The translations under genes were made by a program, and so were the position numbers. Below the pieces are notes generated by a model, which was not told the DNA's origin, made no database searches, and saw nothing but the letters and a program-made list of their open reading frames with translations. Positions 17,493 through 26,331 of a stretch of DNA of 50,452 nt are shown piece by piece; the stretch's first letter is position 1; each line of letters begins with the position of its first letter. Source of the stretch: Chloroflexota bacterium. GTDB lineage: Bacteria; Chloroflexota; Anaerolineae; UBA4142. Location of the stretch: contig JACQYF010000151.1 of the NCBI GenBank assembly GCA_016208315.1, positions 1-50,452 on the forward strand, written 5' to 3'.

Positions 17493-17561
17493 GTCACTTG
17501 TCCCCTGTCCCTTGTCACTTTCCGATTGTTGGGCAATTGTTGGCTTTCTGTTTGGCGCAGT

Positions 17562-17592
17562 TTGGGCAACTCGCCGCGCGATGGCGTATACT
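17562..17592 (+). promoter_or_regulatory. Probable promoter of the YadA-head-like gene
   Basis: TTGGGC (17562-17567) and TATACT (17587-17592), spacer 19, which is longer than ideal. The start would fall at about 17599, just inside a 27-bp palindrome, so the transcript would begin with a hairpin. Confidence 0.45.
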
Positions 17593-17596
17593 CCCC

Positions 17597-17623
17597 GTAG
17601 GACAAATTGGCAAATTGTCCTAC
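17597..17623. repeat. 27-bp palindromic repeat (REP-like) in the 5' leader
   Basis: The left arm GTAGGACAAATTG is complementary to the right arm around a central G. Three close relatives occur inside the RHS gene at 36963, 37026 and 37089. Here it sits between the -10 element and the ribosome site, so it would form a hairpin at the very 5' end of the message. Confidence 0.85.
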
Positions 17624-17644
17624 CTCAAACCAAAGGAGCGCGAC

Positions 17645-19327
17645 TTGGAACGCAAACATTTGCTCATCGCATTTCTCATCGGTTTGGCGCTGTTGCTCGC
17701 GTTGAACGCGACCGCGCCGGCGGCAATGGCGCAAGGGCCCACGGCCGGCAACCGCGCGCCGCGCACCGCCATTGGCACGGCGTTCACTTACCAGGGTCGT
17801 CTGAATCGCAATAATAATCCTGCCAACGGCTATTTCGACTTTCAGTTCCTCCTGTACGATCAACTCCTCTTCGGCACTTTGGTGGCCGGCCCGATCCCCA
17901 AGGAAAATGTTCACGTGCAAAACGGCATATTCACCGTGCTCTTGGATTTCGGCAATGTCTTTGACGGGACGCTGCTTTTTCTCGAAGTGCGCGTCAAGGA
18001 TCACAGCGTACTTGGTTACACCACCCTCCCGCGCCATGCCCTGTGGGCGAAACCGTACGCGATCTACGCCTCGACCGCGCCGTGGAGCGGCTTGACCGGC
18101 GTTCCCGCCGGTTTCTCAGATGGCGTGGACAATGTAGGCACAGATTGGTCGCTCACAGGCAACAGCGGCACTACTCCCGGTACCAACTTTGTCGGTACCA
18201 TTGACAATCAACCGCTGGAGTTCAAAGTGGCGAGCACCCGCGCCCTGCGCCTGGAATATGCCAACAACGGGCTGGTCAATGTCGTCGGCGGCTATAGCGG
18301 CAACAGTGTCACCAGCGGCGCAGGGGCCGCCACGATTAGCGGCGGTGGCGACCTGAGCAACACCAACCGCGTCACGGACTATGCTGGTACGGTCGGCGGC
18401 GGCACAAACAACCAGGCGGGCGACAACGCATCGAACACGACCAACGCATCCTATGCCACCGTCGGTGGGGGCAACCAGAACACCGCGAGCGGCATTCAAG
18501 CCACGATTGGCGGGGGCGTCTACAATACCGCCAGCGGCAGCAATACCACGATCAGTGGGGGCCACACCAACAACGCTATTGGATCAGGCGCCACGATCGG
18601 TGGGGGTGCAGTGAACAATGCCAACAGCGCATTCACCACAGTCAGTGGGGGTGAGTTTAACGTAGCCAGCGGTGAATCCGCCACCATCGGTGGGGGTACC
18701 TACAATACCGCCAGTAACTATTGGGCCACCGTGAGCGGGGGCGACCATAACGAAGCCAGCGGCGATAGCGCGACCATCGGCGGGGGTAGAAGCAACCGTG
18801 CCAACGACTACGATGCCACCGTCAGTGGGGGGCGCAGCAACACTGCCAGCGGACGGCATGCGACGGTGCCCGGCGGACTTGAGGCATCGGCTGGACACGT
18901 TGGCGAGATGGCGTATGCCAGCGGCAAATTCGCAAGTACGGGTGATGCCCAAACCTCCACCTTTGTCCTGCGCAACACCACGACGGATGCGACACAGACC
19001 GAACTGTTCCTCGACGGCAACACCTACAAAATCGGGATTGGTGGGATGGACCGCACGCTGACCTTCGATATCCTGGTTGTCGCGCGGCGCGACTCGAGCA
19101 ACCAATCGGCGGGCTATCACTTGCGTGGCGTGATCAAGAACGACGACGACGCCGTCGCGTTTGTAGGCGCTCCTTCCAAGACCATCCTTGGCGAGGACAA
19201 TTCCAACTGGGATGCCAACGTGGAGGCAGATGACGACAACGATTTCCTTAGAATTCTTGTCACGGGCGCGAACGGCGCTACGATCCGCTGGGTGGCGACC
19301 GTACGGACCGCGGAAGTGAGATGGTAG
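17645..19327 (+). CDS. Secreted YadA-head-like repeat protein
   Basis: About 560 residues, starting at TTG 17645, which is preceded by AAAGGAG six bases upstream. Signal peptide with hydrophobic core LLIAFLIGLALLLALN and a likely cleavage after AMA. Residues about 40-140 form a domain common in exported bacterial proteins (GTAFTYQGRL, NGIFTVLLDFG, then PRHALWAKPYAIYA). From about 235 to 415 there are nine to ten 15-residue repeats of the form ATIGGGxxNTASGxx, like the left-handed beta-roll of YadA/Hia adhesin heads. The last about 80 residues form a separate domain ending TIRWVATVRTAEVRW. No YadA membrane anchor, LPXTG or lipobox is present, so surface attachment is unexplained. It may be a target of the neighbouring kinase/FHA pair. 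Confidence 0.85.
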   Translation: MERKHLLIAFLIGLALLLALNATAPAAMAQGPTAGNRAPRTAIGTAFTYQGRLNRNNNPANGYFDFQFLLYDQLLFGTLVAGPIPKENVHVQNGIFTVLLDFGNVFDGTLLFLEVRVKDHSVLGYTTLPRHALWAKPYAIYASTAPWSGLTGVPAGFSDGVDNVGTDWSLTGNSGTTPGTNFVGTIDNQPLEFKVASTRALRLEYANNGLVNVVGGYSGNSVTSGAGAATISGGGDLSNTNRVTDYAGTVGGGTNNQAGDNASNTTNASYATVGGGNQNTASGIQATIGGGVYNTASGSNTTISGGHTNNAIGSGATIGGGAVNNANSAFTTVSGGEFNVASGESATIGGGTYNTASNYWATVSGGDHNEASGDSATIGGGRSNRANDYDATVSGGRSNTASGRHATVPGGLEASAGHVGEMAYASGKFASTGDAQTSTFVLRNTTTDATQTELFLDGNTYKIGIGGMDRTLTFDILVVARRDSSNQSAGYHLRGVIKNDDDAVAFVGAPSKTILGEDNSNWDANVEADDDNDFLRILVTGANGATIRWVATVRTAEVRW

Positions 19328-19338
19328 AGGAGCCGACC

Positions 19339-19650
19339 ATGAACATCAAGATTCGCAAACATATCGTTCGCCTCGCGCTCGTCACAACGCTTTTGCTCGT
19401 CGCCGTTTCACCGGCCTTCGCGACCGCGACCCCCGTGGTCGCGGAAGGCGGCGATGAGTATCAACTCACGTGGTTTACGGTGGGCGGCGGAGGCGGGGGC
19501 ATGTCCAGCGGCGATGGCGTCTATTCGATGAGCGCAACCGCCGGCGAACCGGCGACCGAAAAAATCAGCAACGGCGAATACTCGCTCCAAGGCGGGTTCT
19601 GGGGCGCACTACAGGATTTTCTCCTCTACCTGCCGCTCATTCGCAAGTAG
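19339..19650 (+). CDS. Small secreted protein with GGFW and C-terminal YLPLI tail
   Basis: 103 residues. ATG 19339 is six bases after GAGGAG and gives a proper signal peptide (MNIKIRKHIV then a hydrophobic core, cleavage after AFA); the upstream ATG at 19321 would add residues in front of it. The mature part has a Gly-rich TVGGGGGGMSSG followed by YSMSATAGEP and YSLQGGFWG, a motif set I recall from secreted proteins of Chloroflexota and Planctomycetes. It ends LYLPLIRK. Similar YLPL[IV]-type tails end many Chloroflexota exported proteins and may act as an anchoring or sorting signal (inference). It lies 11 bases downstream of the adhesin-like gene, so probably in the same operon. Confidence 0.75.
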   Translation: MNIKIRKHIVRLALVTTLLLVAVSPAFATATPVVAEGGDEYQLTWFTVGGGGGGMSSGDGVYSMSATAGEPATEKISNGEYSLQGGFWGALQDFLLYLPLIRK

Positions 19651-19683
19651 CAAAATCTTAAATCCCTACGGGGTGCTTCGCGG

Positions 19684-19711
19684 TCTGAAATCTGAAATCT
19701 GAAATCTGAAA
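19684..19711. repeat. Four TCTGAAA heptamers
   Basis: Four perfect tandem copies of TCTGAAA ending just before the ribosome site of the 44-residue peptide gene. Part of the window-wide 7-bp array family. Confidence 0.85.
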
Positions 19712-19729
19712 TTCCAAGAGGTGATTCCA

Positions 19730-19864
19730 ATGTTTATGCGACGACGTCGTTTCGGTTTTCCAAGACGCCGCGTGTGGTGGTTCGGCGGCGGTGGCGTGTT
19801 CTTGTTCTTGCTGTTGATGTGTATCGGTCTTTTCTTCTGCCGCGGGGCGTGGTTGCTGCGGTAA
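19730..19864 (+). CDS. 44-residue Arg-rich single-pass membrane peptide
   Basis: An ATG at 19730 is preceded by AGAGGTG with a six-base spacing. The product starts MFMRRRRFGFPRRRVWWF, then a Gly turn, then an uninterrupted hydrophobic helix (VFLFLLLMCIGLFF) and a short tail CRGAWLLR. The strongly positive N-terminus followed by a helix predicts an inner-membrane peptide with its N-terminus in the cytoplasm. It could be a small regulatory membrane protein or a type-I-toxin-like peptide; no antitoxin RNA is evident. Short enough to be missed by standard gene calling. Confidence 0.5.
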   Translation: MFMRRRRFGFPRRRVWWFGGGGVFLFLLLMCIGLFFCRGAWLLR

Positions 19865-19870
19865 AGATCA

Positions 19871-20115
19871 GGAGGCCACAGAACCACATCGCGAAGCATC
19901 CTGTAAGGACGGAATCACACAGAATTTTTCCTAGCCACCCGACACTTTTATTCGGCAGTTCAATTTGGACGCTGATTCACACTGATTCACACTGATTTTC
20001 TTTAATTATCTGTGTTCATCTGTGTAATCTGTGTCCAATTATAGAAACTGTCGGGTAGCTAGAATTTATCTTTTCTTTCTGTGTGCTTCTGTGTGCTTCC
20101 GTGGCTGAATCACAA
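19871..20115. repeat. Nested palindromic intergenic element
   Basis: About 245 bases without a gene, built of nested complementary blocks. Near the outside, GAATCACACAGAA pairs with a CTGTGTGCTTC block. Further in, CTAGCCACCCGACA pairs with TGTCGGGTAGCTAG. At the centre, a tandem of CTGATTCACA (about 19971-20000) faces CTGTGTTCAT/CTGTGTAATC units. CAATTTGGAC/GTCCAATT closes the centre. The layout resembles a non-coding MITE-like or REP cluster element. Confidence 0.65.
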
Positions 20116-20133
20116 TAACCTGCGAGGAACACG

Positions 20134-20502
20134 ATGACGTATCTTATCATTCGGCTGATCGCCAACAGTGTCGCGCTCTACCTGGCCGCCGTGATCGTTC
20201 CCGGCATCGAGTTTCAAGGCGGACTCGTGGCGATTGTCGCCCTCGGGCTGATCTTTGGCGCGGTCAATGCGGTGATCGGACCCATCCTCAAATTCGCCAC
20301 CTGTCTGATCAACGTGATGACGCTCGGCTTGTTCACATTCGTGATCAACGCCTTCCTGTTCTGGCTGGCCGCGTGGTTGGGCGGCTTGGTTCACATCGGC
20401 TTTCGCATCAACGGGGTCGTCCCGATTCTCATCGGCTCGATCTTTGTGACCATCGTCAGCGCGATCTTGACCGCCGTGCTGGGAGGATTCCGGCGCGAGT
20501 GA
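20134..20502 (+). CDS. Phage-holin-4_2-type four-helix membrane protein
   Basis: 122 residues, four hydrophobic helices. The N-terminus (YLIIRLIANSVALYLAA) and the central GLIFGAVNAVIGPILK, then LGLFTFVINAFLFWLAA, match the Pfam phage_holin_4_2 family (YvlD-like), which is widespread in bacterial chromosomes and is not evidence of prophage. Role unknown; some members are linked to envelope stress. GAGGA lies seven bases before the ATG. The next gene follows by 14 bases. Confidence 0.85.
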   Translation: MTYLIIRLIANSVALYLAAVIVPGIEFQGGLVAIVALGLIFGAVNAVIGPILKFATCLINVMTLGLFTFVINAFLFWLAAWLGGLVHIGFRINGVVPILIGSIFVTIVSAILTAVLGGFRRE

Positions 20503-20516
20503 TAGTGGAGGGCGCA

Positions 20517-23500
20517 ATGAAAAAGCAAAGACGCATCTTGCTGGTCGTCGTATTCGCGTTGATCGTGACGCTTGCCGCCGTCGCGTGCCGCGGGCGCGAG
20601 GATGGGGCGACGCCACCGCCGGAGATCGCGCCAACCGGCGTGGTCCCCGGCGGCCCGCCGATGGTCGCGCCGGGCGCGCAGCCCACCAAGGCGACCGGGA
20701 TCACGCCGCCCGCATCGTCGCAGCTCATCCAGAGTTTCACGACGGACGACGAGATCGTCACGGCCGGGCAGTGTACCAACCTGCGCTGGCTCGTAACCGG
20801 TACGGCGGCGGTGACACTCGACGGTCAACGGGTCACCGGCGATTCGAAACAAGTCTGTCCGACCCGGACGACGCGCTATACTCTGGCGGCCGGCAGCGAG
20901 AAGGAGAAACTCGCGGTGGCCGTGCTGCCGCCACCCGCCGCGCCAACTCAAGCGCCCAAGATCATCATCTTCGACGCGGACGACCCGCAAGTCCTGCCCG
21001 GTCAGGCGACGGTCTTGCGGTGGAGCGTCGAGGGCGCGCAGCTCGTCATGCTGAACGACGAGACGCAAATGCAGCCGGAACCGAACCTGCGCGTCAGGCC
21101 CGCCGAGACCACGACCTATCGTCTAGTCGCCATCAACCGGCTGGGTCAGGATGAAAAAGAGTTTACCGTTCAAGTGGGGCAACCCGCTCCACCACCGGTC
21201 ATCAAAACGTTTGATGCGGACGACCCCGAACTGATCCCGCCAAAATCAACGACGACTCTGCGTTGGGATGTGACCGGCGCGGAGCGAGTCACGTTGGATG
21301 AGCGGCCAATGACCGAGCCGAACAAAAAGGTCACGATCCACGAGACGACCAAGTTCACGCTCAAGGCCTACGCGCGCGGGCGCGACCAACCGGTGACCAG
21401 GGAACTGACGGTCAAAGTGAGCGAGCCGCGCACGAACAACCCGGCGCAAATCGTGTCCTTCGACGCCGATCACCCTACGTTGAAATCGGGACAACTGCAA
21501 ACCGTCGGCGCCGGATGCACGGTCCTGCGCTGGGATGTGCGCGACGCCGGGTGGATCAAGCTCGATGGAAAAGAAGTGAGCGGCACGAATACCCAGATTT
21601 GCCCGCGCGTGACCAAGACGTATACCTTGACCGCGGGACGCGGCACGCAAAAACCCGCGTCAAAGACGACGACCGTCAAGGTGGGCGACACGCGGGGCGC
21701 GGGGGCCGGGGACTATATCGAGATCAAGAGCGTGCGCCAAGCCAAGGATGACAAGGGCGCGCAGATTGCCGAGGTCCAAGTCAACTATGGACTGACCGCG
21801 GCGACTCTCCAACAGAAAAAGGATTTGCGCCTGCAGGTCAGCGCGATGGTTTGGAACGACCTCGAAGGCGAAGAACAAGCCCTCTCCCAGTTCTTTGCTT
21901 TGCCGCGTCCAGTCCAAGCCGGTCAACGCGACGTCACCCTCACGCTCAAATACGAGGGTTGGAAACAAGTCGTCAGCGATCATGTGCTCGTGGAAATGAT
22001 CGAGCAGCAGCCATCCGACCCCGTTCCATCGAAAGAGGCGGGCAAGGCGCCCAAACTCACGAAACTCCCGAACGAATCCGTCCCGGCCGTCTTTCTCACC
22101 GCGGCTTACGAACATCCGGACATGATTTGGAAGCCGGTCACCTGGATCAGGCAAGTCGAAGTCAAACGCGGCTTGCTGGCGAGCGAACTCAAGGTGCTCG
22201 TCGCCTACGCGTACAACGGCGACCACGGCGACAACATAGTGCTGGGCGCGGAACCGACCGACGCGGTCGCGGTCAAGGGCGGCGCCAAGGTTCAACAGTT
22301 TGGCTACGTGGCCGGCAAGCTCAAAATCGGCCAGCCCGGAGTGGCCGTGGTCACGGTCCGCTATAACGGCGCCGTGGACGCCAAGAGCGGTCACCTCAGG
22401 GTCTTTATGCATTCCAAGAGCGACCCCCGGCAGCGTTTCGAGGAAAAGGATATAGTCTTCGCCCACAGCTGGAGTCCGATAGACATTCGCATCACGCAAG
22501 TCAAGCGCGCGCCGGGGAACGCGCTGCTCGTGGGCGTGGCATATGCCATGAACATTCCCGTTGACGTTGCCGGCGAGTGCGCCAAGCTGTACAAGCCGGG
22601 GACCAAGGACTATGACACTTGTGTCGCCTGGGGCGCGGACGTCAAAAACAGCATGATCGTATCCTTCAGTGCGTGCGACAAGACCGACGACCGCGACGTC
22701 AAGAAAACTCCGATCGCCGGCAAGGGGCTACTCTCAGACCCCCAGCCCAGTTGCGGCGACAAGGACCGCCGCCTCGCCCTTTGGACCACGCGTTGGGCTT
22801 CTGATGCCAGCCCAACTTTTAGCCAGGTGGCAAGCATCAAGAATGCAACGTACAGCTATCCAACCGATGTCCTGTCTCAGGGACACGGCACCGCTTGGTT
22901 CCTCGTCTGGCACGAGGGCACGGAGACATTGGAGACCGACTTGCTCGAGGTGTACGGTTCGGACGGCCTCACCGCCGCCGCGCGCAAGGTCGTCGGCGCC
23001 AAGCCGGTCAGTTACGCGTGGAAATCCAATTTGCTGGGCGAGTTCACCTTCACGTGCAACGCGCAGGATGGCAACACGGGCACGGTGTGGCAAGTAGACT
23101 GGAAGGACAACAAATTCCAACAGACCGGGCGCGCCTATAATCTCAGTGCAGCCATGCTCTCGCAAGCGGATTGCGTGGCGGTCCAGGTCGCATGCAACCA
23201 GAGCAAGACGGCGCGCCTCGCGCCGCGAGTTGACAAAGGGACGCCGACGCCGGTCCCGACGCCCGAGACGTGCAAGTCGCGCACGAGCAAACCCGAAGTG
23301 ATTGTCGGCAAGGGTTCTCAGTGGGTGCCGGTCCTCGGCGATATTGTACGGATGTCGGGCAAGGACTCGCCGGACAAGCCATCCACGTTGCTGCCGCCAT
23401 TCAAGATGGAATATATCGGTTCGCCGGTCCTGACCGTCCACGTCACCTACGGCGATCTAATGGTGCGCGGACTGCCGGTTGCCATTGCCGACTGCACCGG

Positions 23501-24737
23501 CGCGAAGTGCCCGCGCGGGCCTGTGCTCACCGATGAGAATGGCGACGCGGTTTTCTACGATGCGATCCTCAGTCCCAACCAGTACGTGACCGTCAAGGTG
23601 GTCATCCCGCCAGAGGACAAACAACTCTACGTCAATTATACGGCGCAGAAAGTACACGTCGGCGAAGGAGAAGAACACGAGGCGGACGTCACGCCGTCGT
23701 ACATCGTCGGCATCCTTGACTCGGCGACCTTTTACCAAGACGAAGATGGCGGCGTAGACGAGTGGGTGATCACCACGGAAGGACACCTCGGACAAAGCGA
23801 TTGTTCCACCACCAACGCTTGTTTGCCCAACATGTGGCCCTGGTTCGAACAAGACCTTTACGCCCAAGCGGCTTGGTACGAAGCGGAAGGCGGCGACGTC
23901 GTCGCGCCGCATCTGCCGATCTTTCTACTGCGCGCCGACGCGATGGAGCGATTGAATCAAAACCTGACGCTCAAGGTCAGCGGGATTGATAACGACTTTA
24001 TCGCCGAAGACTGGTTCAAGTTCGCCGACGTTATCACCGGACTGGTCAAGTGGGCGGCCGAGGTAGTCAGTTACTATTACACGGGGTCAACCGAAGCCGG
24101 CGAGGCGGTGGGCAATGCGATTCAGAATGGCACCAAGGCGCTGATGGGTTGGCTCAGCAAACCGGAAGCGTTGGGCACGTGGCAGATCAGCGTGCCGCGT
24201 CCGACCAAGGGCTGGGCCAACATGGAGGATTGGGTCTCGCAGGGCTTTACTCAGGGGGACGTCTCGGCGACCGTTGATGTCGTGCGGAAGAAACCCATAC
24301 CCGGTCGCAAGCTCTATGTGAAACTCAAGAACATCCATATCGGCGATGACGGCGACGATGCAGCCATCCGGGGCGCGGGTGACATCATCGTGTACACGCG
24401 CGTCTGCAACGGGCCGGGCTGCACGACGATATACCACACCAAAGACGCGCTCCAAAATCCCTGGCAAGTGGAAGACGGCAAGGACCTCCGGCTCGACAAG
24501 GACATTTTCGGCGGCAAGGCGGTCGGTCCCGATAACAGCGTCGGCCCGTACTTGTATATCGAGGTCGGCGTCTGGGACTATGACGGTTGGGCCGAAAACG
24601 CAGATATGCTCGGAACGGTGAGTACGTTGCTCACCGACGACGACAACTTTGGCGTCGGCGCGCCGCTCGTGCTTTCCGGCGCCGGCTATGGCGGCGGCCC
24701 CGTCACCGTCGAACTCGAGGTGAATTGGGTCTGGTGA
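20517..24737 (+). CDS. Very large multi-domain surface lipoprotein
   Basis: 1406 residues from ATG 20517 (GGAGGG just upstream); the open frame extends to 20373, but only by running through the previous gene. Signal peptide with lipobox LAAVAC (Cys24). About residues 70-380 hold four Ig-like repeats, each opening like IIFDADDPQVLPGQATVLRW and closing with TTTYRL or TKTYTLTAG; repeats 1 and 4 carry an extra Cys pair likely to form a disulfide. The middle (about 390-1250) is not recognised. The last about 130 residues look like a C2-type beta-sandwich, with WDYDGWAENADMLGT and a VELEVNWVW end. Acidic, likely Ca-binding loops are frequent. No enzyme motif was found; a structural, adhesive or matrix role is inferred. 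Confidence 0.8.
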   Translation: MKKQRRILLVVVFALIVTLAAVACRGREDGATPPPEIAPTGVVPGGPPMVAPGAQPTKATGITPPASSQLIQSFTTDDEIVTAGQCTNLRWLVTGTAAVTLDGQRVTGDSKQVCPTRTTRYTLAAGSEKEKLAVAVLPPPAAPTQAPKIIIFDADDPQVLPGQATVLRWSVEGAQLVMLNDETQMQPEPNLRVRPAETTTYRLVAINRLGQDEKEFTVQVGQPAPPPVIKTFDADDPELIPPKSTTTLRWDVTGAERVTLDERPMTEPNKKVTIHETTKFTLKAYARGRDQPVTRELTVKVSEPRTNNPAQIVSFDADHPTLKSGQLQTVGAGCTVLRWDVRDAGWIKLDGKEVSGTNTQICPRVTKTYTLTAGRGTQKPASKTTTVKVGDTRGAGAGDYIEIKSVRQAKDDKGAQIAEVQVNYGLTAATLQQKKDLRLQVSAMVWNDLEGEEQALSQFFALPRPVQAGQRDVTLTLKYEGWKQVVSDHVLVEMIEQQPSDPVPSKEAGKAPKLTKLPNESVPAVFLTAAYEHPDMIWKPVTWIRQVEVKRGLLASELKVLVAYAYNGDHGDNIVLGAEPTDAVAVKGGAKVQQFGYVAGKLKIGQPGVAVVTVRYNGAVDAKSGHLRVFMHSKSDPRQRFEEKDIVFAHSWSPIDIRITQVKRAPGNALLVGVAYAMNIPVDVAGECAKLYKPGTKDYDTCVAWGADVKNSMIVSFSACDKTDDRDVKKTPIAGKGLLSDPQPSCGDKDRRLALWTTRWASDASPTFSQVASIKNATYSYPTDVLSQGHGTAWFLVWHEGTETLETDLLEVYGSDGLTAAARKVVGAKPVSYAWKSNLLGEFTFTCNAQDGNTGTVWQVDWKDNKFQQTGRAYNLSAAMLSQADCVAVQVACNQSKTARLAPRVDKGTPTPVPTPETCKSRTSKPEVIVGKGSQWVPVLGDIVRMSGKDSPDKPSTLLPPFKMEYIGSPVLTVHVTYGDLMVRGLPVAIADCTGAKCPRGPVLTDENGDAVFYDAILSPNQYVTVKVVIPPEDKQLYVNYTAQKVHVGEGEEHEADVTPSYIVGILDSATFYQDEDGGVDEWVITTEGHLGQSDCSTTNACLPNMWPWFEQDLYAQAAWYEAEGGDVVAPHLPIFLLRADAMERLNQNLTLKVSGIDNDFIAEDWFKFADVITGLVKWAAEVVSYYYTGSTEAGEAVGNAIQNGTKALMGWLSKPEALGTWQISVPRPTKGWANMEDWVSQGFTQGDVSATVDVVRKKPIPGRKLYVKLKNIHIGDDGDDAAIRGAGDIIVYTRVCNGPGCTTIYHTKDALQNPWQVEDGKDLRLDKDIFGGKAVGPDNSVGPYLYIEVGVWDYDGWAENADMLGTVSTLLTDDDNFGVGAPLVLSGAGYGGGPVTVELEVNWVW

Positions 24738-24755
24738 GGGTGGAGAGGGGGTTCG

Positions 24756-26321
24756 ATGCATCGCATCCAGTTCTTGTTTCTCGGCGCGATACTTGTCTTG
24801 CTCGCCGGTTGCGCGCGCGCCACGGCGACGCCATCGCCCGCGCCGCAACTCGACTCGGCCGGTTATTTCCCCACCCAGGGCTGGCGAACGTCTTCGCCCG
24901 AAGCGCAGGGGATGGACTCGGCCGCGCTGTTGAAACTGTTCGACGAAATCCAAACCAAGCAGTTGAACGTTCACAGCGTCGTCATCGCCCGCCACGGTTT
25001 CATCGTCGCCGAAGCGTACTGGCGTCCGTTTCAGCCGGGCGCGCGACACGTCCTCGACTCGTGTACCAAGAGCGTCAACTCGGCGCTCGTCGGCATCGCG
25101 ATCAAGCAGGGCAAGATTGCCAACGTCAATCAGCGCGTCCTCGATTTCTTCCCCGAGCGCGCGATCGCAAACGGTTCGACTGCGCTCACCACAGACGCGC
25201 GCAAGCAGGCGATGACGCTCGAGCATCTGCTCACGATGTCGTCGGGCATGGACTGGAACGAAACCGGCGTTCCAATCAGTGCGCCGAACAATTCCAACCG
25301 GCAGATGCTGCAAAGCAAGGACTGGGTGCAGTTCGTGCTCGACCGCCCGATGAAAGAGCAGCCGGGAACGGGATTCAACTACAACTCGGGTGGCGCGCAC
25401 CTCGTCAGCGCGATCCTGCAAAAGGCCACCGGCATGAGCGAGCTGGCGTTCGCGCAAGAGTATCTCTTCAAGCCGCTCGGCATCTCCGACGTGTCGTGGA
25501 CCGCAGACCCCAACGGCATCTATCGCGGCGAGGATGGACTCGAACTGACCGCGCGGGATATGGCCAAGATCGGGTATCTGTACTTGAAGGGCGGCGCGTG
25601 GGATGGGCAGCAGATCGTTACATCCGACTGGATCCAGCAATCCTCGCGCAAACACATCCCCGCGACCGGCGAACTGAGTTACGGCTACCAATGGTGGGCG
25701 CAGCCGTTTAACGCGTACAACGCGGCGGGACGTGGCAGCCAGTACATCTTTGTCTTGCCCGACTTGGACCTGGTCGTCGTGTTTACCGCGGGATTGAAAA
25801 CCGCGATGTTCGATCTGCCCGCGTCGCTCGTCGAAACCTTTATCATTCCTGCGTCCAAGCCCGAGCCGCTGCCGGCGAACGCGACTACCGCCGACGCGCT
25901 CGCCGCGCGCCTCCAGTCCTTTGGGCAGCCCGAACCCAAAGCGATGTTGCCCTTGCCATCGCTCGCGCAAGCGGTCTCGGGCCGGACGTACATCCTGGAC
26001 GACGATGCGCTCGGCTGGCGCGCGTTCGCGCTGAGTTTCAAGGAGGGAGCGGCCGTGTTCCGAGTGATGGGAGAAAAGCCGGTGGAGATGGCGGTCGGCC
26101 TCGACAATGTGTATCGCACGACGCGCGTCGAAGCACGCGGCGACATCGCGCTGCGCGGTTTCTGGCAGAACGACAAGACGTTTGTCATGCAGTTTCAGGG
26201 CTTGAATGAAGCGGACCGCTTGGACTATACGTTCACGTTCGACAAGGACGTGGTGGACGTGCGCGTCACCGCGTTCATTGACGGCAATACCGCGCAAGCG
26301 CGCGGCAAGGCACAAAACTAG
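24756..26321 (+). CDS. Lipoprotein serine hydrolase, class C beta-lactamase/PBP4-type family
   Basis: 521 residues. Lipobox LLAGC after a short signal peptide, so the enzyme is anchored outside the membrane. The beta-lactamase-fold motifs are SCTK (SxxK, in VLDSCTKSVNSALVG) and the Tyr motif YNSGG (YxN-like). Other family marks are LTMSSGMDW and a GYQWWAQPF segment. After about 390 a C-terminal extension follows. The family includes esterases, D-amino-acid amidases and peptidases, so true beta-lactamase activity should not be assumed. A strong GAGAGGGG precedes the ATG, and the gap to the next gene is 10 bases. Confidence 0.88.
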   Translation: MHRIQFLFLGAILVLLAGCARATATPSPAPQLDSAGYFPTQGWRTSSPEAQGMDSAALLKLFDEIQTKQLNVHSVVIARHGFIVAEAYWRPFQPGARHVLDSCTKSVNSALVGIAIKQGKIANVNQRVLDFFPERAIANGSTALTTDARKQAMTLEHLLTMSSGMDWNETGVPISAPNNSNRQMLQSKDWVQFVLDRPMKEQPGTGFNYNSGGAHLVSAILQKATGMSELAFAQEYLFKPLGISDVSWTADPNGIYRGEDGLELTARDMAKIGYLYLKGGAWDGQQIVTSDWIQQSSRKHIPATGELSYGYQWWAQPFNAYNAAGRGSQYIFVLPDLDLVVVFTAGLKTAMFDLPASLVETFIIPASKPEPLPANATTADALAARLQSFGQPEPKAMLPLPSLAQAVSGRTYILDDDALGWRAFALSFKEGAAVFRVMGEKPVEMAVGLDNVYRTTRVEARGDIALRGFWQNDKTFVMQFQGLNEADRLDYTFTFDKDVVDVRVTAFIDGNTAQARGKAQN

Positions 26322-26331
26322 GAGGAGCAAA

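Noticed and set aside
18420..18900. Regular 45-bp repeats that could suggest a CRISPR array
   Set aside because: The repeat is inside a coding frame, the unit is 15 codons with no spacers of constant length between identical repeats, and no cas gene is nearby.
20134..20502. A prophage, because of the holin-like gene
   Set aside because: The phage_holin_4_2 family is common in bacterial chromosomes and no other phage gene is present.
24756..26321. A true antibiotic beta-lactamase
   Set aside because: SxxK and YxN motifs are shared by a wide serine-hydrolase family; the sequence has no specific beta-lactamase mark and the context is not resistance-related.
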